DNA of 18,687 bases from Alectoria sarmentosa (taxonomy: Eukaryota; Ascomycota; Lecanoromycetes; Lecanorales; Parmeliaceae): the NCBI GenBank assembly GCA_009733775.1, contig WOGZ01000502.1, forward strand, positions 1-18,687, given 5' to 3'. Below, piece by piece: positions 9,917 to 18,168 of this stretch (within the stretch, counting starts at the first letter, position 1; each line of letters opens with the position of its first letter). Position numbers and translations under genes: made by a program. The notes under the pieces were generated by a model, which made no database searches, was not told the DNA's origin, and was given only the letters and a program-made list of their open reading frames with translations.

Positions 9917-10629
9917 CTATTTCGCATCATAGAAATCGGGCAACAGTTGCCCGCACATGATGCAGGTGGCTTCGCCAGGTGCATGCACATTGACGTGGGC
10001 GGGGTGCCTCGAGGCCGGACTGCTGTTGTGTAGGACTTTCCATACTCCGCACAGACCCACGATATTAATCATCAGAGGGGTGAAAGCTTTCTGATCTGTT
10101 GGAAATGGAAAAAGGTCACCCATCCAATTCCGGTTCATCAAGAAGCAAAAGAATATTAAAGAGAAGAATGCAAGCAGGGTGAGCCATTTCCCTAAGGCTT
10201 GGGCGGTGCGGGACTCTCCCGCGTCAGAGCTAGAGCCCCTCAGATTTAGGGGTGCTTCTAGAGACTAGGGGGCGGGCTTTGGGGACTCATCCGACGCGAC
10301 TTCAATCACTGAAACATAGGCACGTCATAACCTCGAGCAACAATATAAGCTTGCTCGACGTGTCCTTACCAAAGCATCTACGTTTCTTAAAAATCAAAAG
10401 CAACATATATCCCTAACCACTCGCCCCGCGTGCTACTCTTCTGCAGTGTCGGTTTCTCCTTCATGATGAGTGATGCATCATGGTCCGAAACCACGACATG
10501 CGTCAGAAGGATCGGAGAAAGAGGATCGCAACCCAAGCAAGGCCTGCACTCAGACAGAGCGAGATAGAGACCAGTTGGTACAGAATACAAAGGTAGAGGC
10601 TTAGATTTGCACGGTTGCTTTATGAACAC
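9917..10629 (-). pseudogene. Unrecognised spliced gene remnant with one possible membrane span
   Basis: Two blocks lie on the minus strand. The upstream block (10387-10629) reads YSVPTGLYLALSECRPCLGC, then LTHVVVSDHD and GEWLGIYVAFDF, with no ATG near its left limit. The downstream block (9917 to about 10308) reads VIEVASDESPKPAP, a TAG at 10265-10267, then SLEAPLNLRGSSSDAGESRT, a hydrophobic stretch WLTLLAFFSLIFFCFLM, and ends in a CIMC motif. A well-formed 61-nt intron (donor GTAAGG, acceptor TTTCAG; 10309-10369) joins KKRRCF to VIEVAS in frame. However, KKRRCF lies in a different frame from the upstream block. The TAG and this frame conflict suggest a decayed gene, though a missed intron ending at the TAG is possible. 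I do not recognise the product. Confidence 0.3.
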
Positions 10630-10865
10630 TCTGTACTTTCTCTAACCTATCCCAAAAGATGGCTGGATCTAAGGGTCATTTGTACTACGTATCACACTCA
10701 TAGATCGCTCCCAAGTCGATGCCGTAAACCGCATTATCGAAATTCAGCCATTATCCCCATGAGAATGAACGCTTTCGACTGCGTGTATAATTCGCCTTTT
10801 TCTCCCTGTCGTCATTCGACCAACCGTGGGTCCTTGAACAGCTGAGATTGTTCCACCGTGACACA

Positions 10866-11969
10866 TCACTTCGGAGCGCGACCTTTCATCTTGGTAGGAA
10901 TCCCTTCCATATGCGCATTGAGCGGCGGCAGGTACGGATGCTCGCCAATGGCTCGTAGAAAATCCGACGCAATAGTCCTTGGATTATAATGTTTCGCCGG
11001 TGGAGACGCCAGCCCATCCACTCTTTCCTCTTCTTCTCCTTCAAGGTCGATGTAGGCCGCCGACTTCGCTGGGGTTTTGCGAGTCTTGCGGGGTGCCTGT
11101 GCTGGAGTGACAAGCTTGGCACAAGTCGCAAGATGATGTGATTTTGTTCCATCCTCATGTGTCACTTGCCAAAGCGAGGTGAGAGAGTAGTCTTTGGTAT
11201 CGTCGAGATCGCAAGAGCATTCCGCGCAGGCGTTGAAGACGTTCCTTCCAGGTTCCACTCTTGTGTTGGGCTCCGGAATCTCCTGGAGCCTTTTCGCTTC
11301 TTTGGGCTGACGCCGAGTATATTTCCTCTTCTTCCGTACCTCTGCCGTCTTCTCTTCCTCTTCAAGATCGGTGTAGGGTGTGGGCTGGGGAGGGCTGGGA
11401 CGGGATTTGCGGGGTGTCACATAATCGAATCGGCCTGTAAGACAGGTTGGATTGTGAAAGGCTATTGATTTGTCGATTTGAACTTGGCGCATAGTCCCCG
11501 CTTCTTCACAGACAGCTTCGTCTTCGGAATCGCTGAGCGTATCACAGCAGTAGAACTTCGCGAGAGGGTCAAGGTCCCGGTAGGCAGCTTTCATAGCCTC
11601 TGCTCTCGCCGCGGCATGACGAATTCTTTTCGCCTCCTTTCGCTGATACCAAGCATATTCCTTTCGACTGCCTGCCTTGGTGTTCACCGCCTCCTCCTCT
11701 TCAAGATCTAGATACGATGCTGGCCCGCCCGAGCTCTTTCGCTTTTTAGTCGTCTTCGAACGTCCGGTGCGGAGCTGAGGGCACTTCGGTAAATGCTCTG
11801 ATGTCTCTCCGTTCTCATGGAGCAGAGGCACGAACCACTCTTTAGGCAGAGGAGTTCCGCCATCAGTGTTGGTCGAATCGCACATGCACTGCGCGTAAGG
11901 AATGGAGATTGGTGGACTGGATTCAATTCTTCGGGTGGCATCTTTACGGCGGCGTGCGTGTAATACCAT
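10866..11969 (-). CDS. Modular protein: three Cys/His clusters alternating with acidic YxDLExEEE motifs
   Basis: A 367-residue open frame with a good start context (GCCATGG). It is built from three repeats of one module. Module 1: CMCD (C28, C30), W45, HENG (51-54), H59, C63, a basic linker (RSKTTKKRK) and YLDLEEEE (86-93). Module 2 (degenerate): CCD (141-143), C154, H172, C176, TPRKSR and YTDLEEEE (199-206). Module 3: CAECSCD (C248, C251, C253), W267, HEDG (271-274), HH (278-279), C283, PRKTRKTPAKS and YIDLEGEEEE (306-315). The spacers repeat too: QRKEAKRIR after module 1 and QPKEAKRLQ after module 2. The Cys/His spacing suggests metal binding, and a hydrophobic-D-L core flanked by acids resembles SUMO-interacting motifs; both are inference. 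Basic patches suggest the nucleus. I know no named family. The gene may have an extra 5' exon (see 12000-12230). It is divergent from the NLR gene. Confidence 0.75.
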   Translation of the reverse strand: MVLHARRRKDATRRIESSPPISIPYAQCMCDSTNTDGGTPLPKEWFVPLLHENGETSEHLPKCPQLRTGRSKTTKKRKSSGGPASYLDLEEEEAVNTKAGSRKEYAWYQRKEAKRIRHAAARAEAMKAAYRDLDPLAKFYCCDTLSDSEDEAVCEEAGTMRQVQIDKSIAFHNPTCLTGRFDYVTPRKSRPSPPQPTPYTDLEEEEKTAEVRKKRKYTRRQPKEAKRLQEIPEPNTRVEPGRNVFNACAECSCDLDDTKDYSLTSLWQVTHEDGTKSHHLATCAKLVTPAQAPRKTRKTPAKSAAYIDLEGEEEERVDGLASPPAKHYNPRTIASDFLRAIGEHPYLPPLNAHMEGIPTKMKGRAPK

Positions 11970-11999
11970 GGCTAGCGAAGTCCAGGGTATTATTTGAGC

Positions 12000-12230
12000 T
12001 CACGAGGGTTGTGGCGTTGGAGTTGCAGTTGTGATGGTTTCGTTGACATTGGAGACGCGCTTGGTACGCGACAATTCCATTTGAGCAGCGCTAGTGTAGT
12101 TTAAGCTAGTGTCAGCCCTAGCCCTGCTTTTGGAAGGTGGCATTTCAGCAGCGTTGAGATCGCAGCGATGAGGCTGTTGAGGCTGCGGCTCAGCGCTCAG
12201 CTGACTACCAACCCCGAAAGCTTCATCCAC
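12000..12230 (-). CDS. Possible first exon of the modular-protein gene
   Basis: A 76-codon frame starts with ATG at 12230, just after an in-frame TAG, and reads MDEAFGVGSQLSAEPQPQQP and later TATPTPQPS before TGA. A donor GTGAGC begins at 12003 and an acceptor CCAG ends at 11917. Removing these 87 nt joins TPTPQPS in frame to PPISIPYAQCMC, the start of the first Cys cluster of the downstream protein. This would replace that protein's Arg-rich N-terminus (MVLHARRRKDATRR) with a longer, Pro/Gln/Thr-rich one. Frame agreement has about a one-in-three chance and no strong branch site is visible, so this is a candidate model. Otherwise the frame is a chance ORF or an upstream ORF. Confidence 0.35.
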   Translation of the reverse strand: MDEAFGVGSQLSAEPQPQQPHRCDLNAAEMPPSKSRARADTSLNYTSAAQMELSRTKRVSNVNETITTATPTPQPS

Positions 12231-12377
12231 TCCTACATATTGCCTACTACCGAGCTTTCTATCGTGTTCGTGTAGTCTCAGGGCGCACGCTCCTCGACCT
12301 TTCTGGTCAACCAGGTTTTGCTATCTTACAAGACACAGTGCATCTGGTACCCCATTGGGGATTATTTCGGAAAAGCC
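12231..12377. promoter_or_regulatory. Divergent intergenic region upstream of the NLR gene
   Basis: This is 147 bp between the possible minus-strand start at 12230 and the NLR ATG at 12378 (408 bp if the modular protein starts at 11969). It should contain the NLR promoter and 5' UTR, and perhaps a shared bidirectional promoter. A short inverted repeat CTGGT-CA-ACCAG lies at 12303-12314 and could be a regulator site or chance. No clear TATA box is seen. Confidence 0.45.
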
Positions 12378-15300
12378 ATGGCAGAACCACTGAGTTTGGT
12401 CGCTAGTCTCATTGCGGTCGTTCAAATTAGTGGATCAGTCATATCATGCTGCTACGAGTACCGCAGGGGTGTGAAAAATGCTCCAAAGGATCTCTTGAGG
12501 GTGACAAATGAGGTTGCAAGTTTGCGAAACGTTGTCGAGCGTCTTGTTGCACTCATAGATGATGAGAAGACGGCCACCCATAAACACCTTTCTAACCTAG
12601 CCGATATGGTGTCTGCCGACGGTCCGCTGAAACTTTGCCAGGATGAACTTGGAAATCTCAAAGTCAAGCTTGAGCCATCAGTCAGTGAATGGAAGGCATT
12701 GGGAAGGCGCTTGACCTGGCCACTGCAAGAGAAAGATGTCACGAAGACCCTTGCGAGCATATATCGAGCGAAAACCCTGCTGGAGACTGCGCTGATGATT
12801 GACAACACGTGAGTCCAACGATGACAATCGACTTCTCTTGGCACTCTCTGAAAGATTGAAGAGCGTCTATCATTGCAATTCGAGAGACAACAAGAGACTT
12901 AAGGGAGAGAGTTCTCGATTTTACGCGTTATAAACCCATAAGTCACGGTTTGTCCTCGACTCATCGCCGATAGAGTTGACCAAAGCTGACAATGCGATAG
13001 AAACGCAAGTTCAAACCGTTCTGGAATGGCTCAATGGCCCGGATCAATCAACCAAGCACAACGGAATGCGAGAAATCAGGGGGGCTGGCACGGGCGTGTG
13101 GTTCTTAAAACGAAAGGACTATGACTTCTGGTGTGGAGAGACCAATTCATTGTTTTGGATATATGGTATTCGTATGTCGAACTCTTTGTTGATCCTCGTA
13201 CAATGAGTACTGATTTAACCATAGCTGGCTGTGGCAAAACAATTTTATGGTGGGTCTGTTGACATAATGTTAGCAAAGAAACTAATTTTTATTTTCAGCT
13301 CCACGATCATCGAAGAGGTAAATGACAGACTGCGCGGGGTGCAGGATACTGCGGTATTGTATCACTACTTCGACTTTGGAAATAAGATAGACAGTTCCGC
13401 CGAAAGTTTCCTTCGCTCATTGATAGCACAACTATTGAAGCAGACTTCCAGACTTCCAAAAGCGCTAGAGCAGTTGAGTCGAGACAAATTTTGCGACACC
13501 CGGTACGGTTCGCGTATGGCAATGCAAGCCGAGTTTGTGGCTCAACCGTCACTCCTCGAGCTTTCAAACACTCTCCATGATAGCATGGAAGAATTCGACC
13601 ATATCTACATCATCCTAGACGCCCTAGACGAATGCGTTGAACGACAGAAGCTCTTGCCTATAGTACGGCGACTACTCTATTCGAAAATTGGCAAAAGACA
13701 CATTTGTAACAAGCCGGTCTGATGCAGACTTGGAGGAATACCTTACTCCAATAGCCACAGCCCATGTACTCATTGAGAGTAACTTGATCGAGCCAGACAT
13801 TCGTTCATACATCCAGGAACAACTTAACGACAACCCTAGGCTGAGAAGGTGGCCTAAGAAGTTCCAAGAAAGAATCGAGTCAGCTCTTATGACGGGTGCT
13901 CAAGGAATGTACGTTTTGGAACTCCAATAGAGCTTTCTTGGTTGATCATCTTTGCAGGTTTCGATGGGTTGCTTGCCAAATCGAGGTTCTCTCCAGGTGT
14001 AAAATGCTCAAACAGCTTGAAAATGCACTCAGAACTCCTCCAAAGGACCTAACAGACACATATCGAAGGGCGCTAGAAGAACTCGATCCAGACTCATACG
14101 AGCTTGTTTGTAAAATTCTGAGATTACTCACGGTCTCTCCGCGTCCGGTAAGTACGAGATCCTGATCCAAATAAGCTTTCCATGACACTTCTCTTAGATT
14201 CGACTTGACGAAGCTGTAGAATTCATTGCTATCGACGATCAAAACGGAGAGGGCCTAGTATTCGATCCAGATATGAGGCTGTTGGATCCGTACGATCTTT
14301 TGACGATGTGCTCTAGTCTTGTTTCTCTCTCGCGAACCTTTATTAGGAAAAAAGATGGTGTTATCGTTGAAGAAATTATGGAGCTCCATCTTGCGCATTC
14401 GTCAGTGAAGGATTTTCTGGTACTGCATTTCCAAGAGCAAATTCTCCCTCCTGTTTTTGGAAATATTGATTCTCAAGCTTACGCTGCTGAGTGCTGCTTG
14501 GTCTACCTTCTCCAGTTTCGGAACCCTTGGACAGATGATCACGACATCCGTGAATTTCCGTTGGCTAGGTACGCGGCTGAGTTTTGGATACTTCACATGC
14601 AGTCATCCAAAACCAAGACCTCTCCGACCGGAAATCAATTGATGCTTCGTCTGATGGACGTAAGCCGCATGGTCTTTTCGAATTGGCGTCGCCTCTATGA
14701 CCCTGACAAGCCTTGGCGGGATGTTGATTTCAGTGCAATTCTGTGTGCATCGCCTCTTTACTACGCTTCGCAAAGCGGACTTGAGCATCTCGTTGATCAA
14801 CTTCTTAAAAAGGGTTCCAAGCCAGATGAAAGAAACGGAATGTTCGGAACGCCTCTGCAAGTCGCCGCATATCATGGACATTTAGGTGTGGCCCGGATGC
14901 TGCTTTCGGCGGGCGCCGATCCTAACCAAAAGTGCGGGATGTTCTATACGCCTTTAAAAGCAGCAGCGGCAGGAGGGCATGCCGACTTGGTCAGGCTTCT
15001 GGTCCAGCATGGAGCAGACCCCAATGTATACACGATGACTTCAGGCACAGCTTTACTCGAGGCCACTAAAAGCAGATATCCAGAGATCACCAAGATTCTG
15101 ATAGAAGATGCAGAAGCTAATGTTAATATCATTGGCAGTCGGAAAGCGGCGTCGATCCACGGTACGAATTCTCTAGAAATCGCGTCTCGAAACCTTGATC
15201 TGGACATCGTATCACAAATACTACCCAAGGCAAGCAAGAAAATCATTTCTACAGGATTGGCCTCCGCGGCTCATACTAAGTCCAGGAAGCTGTTGGAGCT

Positions 15301-16789
15301 CTATGCAGCGTACGACCCTGATGGGGTTCTTCACCATGGAGCGGGATTTGGCTGGAACGATATGGTGACAAGTCTGCTTCAGATGGGCGCAGCTAGCATG
15401 TCAACGTTAGATCTAGAAGGATATAGCAAGGATAAAACACCAAGTTCAGCCTTGGTAGCAGCCGCTAGCGAGGGCCATCTCTCCATCGTCCAGGAGCTGA
15501 TTTCAGCACAAGCGGATGTGAATGCGGAATCAAACAGAAGATATGCACTAGAGAGTGCTGCGGGAAATGGTTTTGGCTCTATGACATCACTCCTTATCAA
15601 GAACGGCGCTCAACTCAATGCTTGTGGTCTGGATGGCACAGCTCTGCAACAAGCTTCTTACCACGGAGATATGGATATGGTGGCCGAGCTTCTAGATCAT
15701 GGAGCCGATCCCAATTTAGTCGACGGTTCCTATGGCGGCCCTCTTCAAGCTGCAGTAATTAGAGGTCATCATCAAATCGCGCAGCTCCTTCTGAACCGCG
15801 GTGCAAATATCGATGCTCAACCTGGGGACATGTGCCATTGGTTTGGTGTCCATGTCTCAGGTACAGCATTGGCCGCTGCCGTTCATCGTGCGGACAACGA
15901 CATGATCGAATTTCTACTGAGTAAAGGCGCTCGTGTGGACTTGGAACACAACAATTACCCTCCCCCCCTTTATGTTGCCGCCGAAGCAGGCCATACGGCC
16001 CTCATTCCTAAGTTGTTGGCCGCTGGTGCGGGACTGGAAGCCCATTATGGAGGTGAACCGCCGCTGTATGCTGCGGTCAAAGAAGGTCATCTGGCAGCAG
16101 CACGACAGCTGTTGGACTCCGGTGCCGACGCCAATCACTGTGTCTTCGATGATGATAGTCGTATCACTGTTCTAAATGCAGCCGTCGAGCGAGGAAATGA
16201 CGAGATCCTAGAATTACTGATTGATTTCCGTGCAGATGTCAACGCAGTAAGTGACCTCGTCAATTAGCCGGAGCCGCCCCTCCACCGAGCAACCGAGAAA
16301 GGTCACCTCAACATGGTACGGATCCTACTCGAGCACGGCGCCGACTGCAACTGGCAAGGCAACGATAAAAACGGCTGGGCTGCAACACACCTTGCAGCTC
16401 GCGGCCGCCATCCCGAAATCCTACGCCTCTTGTGCGACGACTATCACGCCGACCTATCTTTACGCCTCTCCAACGGCAGCCTTCCTCTACATTCTGCCGC
16501 GTGGAAGGGGAGTGCAGAATGCATTGAGATTCTCCTCGCTCGCGGCGTGGACATTGACGCTCGCAATGATCTCGGACGAACACCGCTGCATTTCGCGGCC
16601 GAAGGGGGCCATGTTGACGCTGTGGAGGTGCTGTTGAAGCACGGAGCGAGGGTCGATGTCAAGGAGGAGGAAAGCCAGATGACGCCGCTGGATCATGCGA
16701 AGATGCAATTGGGGAAGCCGTCTTACGACGGCGACTTTCAAAGGACCGTGGAGATTTTGGAGGACAAGGCATTTCAATTTGGAGGTTAG
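12378..16789 (+). CDS. NLR/STAND protein: Helo-like, NACHT, ankyrin repeats (with frameshift and in-frame stop)
   Basis: Proposed exons: 12378-12808, 12862-12947, 13001-13171, 13225-13249, 13299-13908, 13958-14147, 14198-16789, giving about 1367 residues. Introns are 49-53 nt; donors include GTGAGT, GTTTGT, GTATGT, GTACGT and GTAAGT. The start is ATG at 12378 (GCCATGG context). Residues 1-143 match the fungal Helo-like N-terminal domain of STAND proteins (hydrophobic helix LSLVASLIAVVQISGSVI; RRLTWPLQEKDV near its end), a predicted membrane-targeting death effector. NACHT follows: TGVWFL, FWIYGIPGCGKTIL (Walker A 228-235), YIILDALDEC (Walker B about 344-350), VTSRSDADLEEYL (sensor region), then AHSSVKDFL. 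About 18 ankyrin repeats (residues about 689 on) form the sensor. In this family ligand binding to the repeats triggers NTP-dependent assembly and cell death or incompatibility. Two lesions occur: a shift from frame 1 to frame 2 near 13703-13705, and TAG at 16265-16267. The gene may therefore be a pseudogene. The first two introns are less certain than the rest. Confidence 0.85.
13225..13249 (+). other. 25-nt microexon carrying the Walker A core
   Basis: The P-loop is split over three exons. Codon IPG is completed by joining C at 13171 to CT at 13225. The microexon encodes GCGKTIL plus two bases of Cys, which are completed by C at 13299. The flanking introns (13172-13224, 53 nt, GTATGT...ATAG; 13250-13298, 49 nt, GTGGGT...TTTCAG) have proper ends. 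The spliced product restores a canonical GIPGCGKT, which strongly supports this model. Confidence 0.85.
13703..13705 (+). other. Frameshift in the NACHT region
   Basis: Upstream the frame reads DALDECVERQKLLPIVRRLL and on to KRHI, running into TGA at 13718-13720. Downstream the conserved VTSRSDADLEEYL is in the +1 frame. The change falls in the short T run before GTAACA and fits one extra or two missing bases. No GT-AG pair nearby reconciles the frames while keeping both conserved blocks. Confidence 0.7.
14750..16710 (+). repeat. Ankyrin repeat array (about 18 units)
   Basis: Tandem units of about 33 residues show the T/P-x-L-xx-A-A-xx-GH...V..LL..GAD.N pattern, for example TPLQVAAYHGHLGVARMLL, PPLYAAVKEGHLAAARQLL and TPLHFAAEGGHVDAVEVLL. 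Units four to six are degenerate (NSLEIASRNLDLDIV; GVLHHGAGFGWNDMV). Unit sequences are well diverged at DNA level, unlike the near-identical repeats of some fast-evolving fungal NLRs, so recent repeat shuffling is not evident. Unit 15 (PPLHRATEKGHLNMV) lies just after the in-frame TAG. Confidence 0.9.
16265..16267 (+). other. In-frame TAG between ankyrin repeats 14 and 15
   Basis: The frame before (RADVNAVSDLVN) and after (PEPPLHRATEKGHLNMVRIL) is the same and both sides are clearly ankyrin, so this is a nonsense codon within one array. It ends a 21-nt stretch (16247-16267) that begins GTAAGT and ends TTAG and so looks like an extremely short intron. Removing it would keep the frame but leave an unusually short inter-repeat loop. 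A nonsense mutation is the simplest reading. Confidence 0.7.
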
Positions 16790-18168
16790 ATCGTTTTTTG
16801 AAAAAGAGATTGGCGCTCTTGTATTTGGTGTCCTTCATCCAGACGTGGTCTTCAACGTAGCGGGGGTAATTGGGAAGTCCTTGTATAGCAACGTAGTATA
16901 GGGGTAGGAAAGGCGTAAGGATAGAGGAAAATCGGGTTCTCGAGACCAAGTGGAATCGCAAAGTGGGACAAGACACGAGGCGGAAATGTTTGCTAGCTCT
17001 CTACTACGATTTAACATAAAAAGCGAAACAGTGGGATTGCAGAGTTGATGATCAGATTATGCCCGACTGCAGCGGAGATGGCGTAATAGGGATATCCATA
17101 TAAGTCATATAGCCATGCTCAAAAACAGTCAAAAGAATCATGAGACACCACAAACGAAGAACACGTAAAAAAGAAACTACCGCCCGAAATGAACCCCTTC
17201 ACATATTCCCGGACCCTCGAGGCCCCTGTGCCTGTATGATGTACCCACGAGACTAACAACTAAAACAATAGTTTTTCTGCTAAGAGACAGTCGCTATATT
17301 CCCAGTCCCTAAAAAAACCTGTCACAAGCTCCTTCCAGTACCTACCTACTACGAGTGCTATTTCTAGCAGCGATACCATTCTCTCCTCCCATCGACTGAC
17401 CATGTCAAATCATACCCCTCTCATCCGTAGTACTTACTCGCGCCATCCACTTCCTCCCCAACAGTCCATCAAACAATCTCACCATATGCCTTTCGCAATC
17501 GCGCAGGGCCATTTTGAGAGGGGACGAGGGAGAGAAGATAAGGAGCGGAGGGCAACAGATATCCCTGAGCAGAGCTCTAGAGAAGTAATTGGGAAACGGT
17601 ATTGAAGGGGATCGAATATCTTTGCCTGGAAATAGTATACTTGTGTTTATTGACATATATGAAGGGTTGAAAGGGAAATTGGCTGAGAAAAGGCGGAAGC
17701 GAAATGAAAGGAAATGGATGTGGGAGGAAAAGCGAGGGGGGAAGCGGTAATATACTTGACGGCAGTAGAGTACAGCTAGTGTGAGATAGCGCTGGCTTCT
17801 TCTGTGCTCACAAAGCTGTTGATATCCCGAGCAGAAGCATTAGATTGTTGAAAGATCAGGTATGGGATATGAAAATGGATTGATTATTCTCCAAAGCTCC
17901 CCTGGAGCAAGCCCTATGTAGAGTACTAATCATGTGGCTGGCATGGCAAAGGCCGGAGGAGGCTGGGAACCAACCATCTTTTCAATATAGCTGTCGACAA
18001 AGCTTGTGAGACGTTCATAAATGCACGCGCTAGGATTACTAAGGTTACCTGAGTCACTGCGTTGCTATCCTTGGAGCTCCCTCCTCCTCATCGCGTAATT
18101 CCGTCCGTGTGAAGACATCCACACACAATAAGTCAAGAATTGTATGGCGTCATTCAGCATGAAGCCAC
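16790..18168. other. Intergenic stretch, no gene recognised
   Basis: About 1.4 kb between the convergent 3' ends of the NLR and the HET-like gene. It must contain both 3' UTRs. Open frames at 16835-17017, 17402-17605 and 17405-17656 are short, basic or low-complexity and overlap each other. No tRNA-like box, repeat or transposon end was seen. Confidence 0.6.

Noticed and set aside
12318..12377. Upstream extension of the NLR N-terminus
   Set aside because: It has no ATG; the first ATG at 12378 has a good context and matches the usual MAEPLS-type start of this domain family.
16247..16267. Treating the 21-nt GTAAGT...TTAG segment as a definite intron
   Set aside because: It is much shorter than any intron in this gene (49-53 nt) and its removal leaves only three residues between DVNA and PLH; it was kept only as a finding to test.
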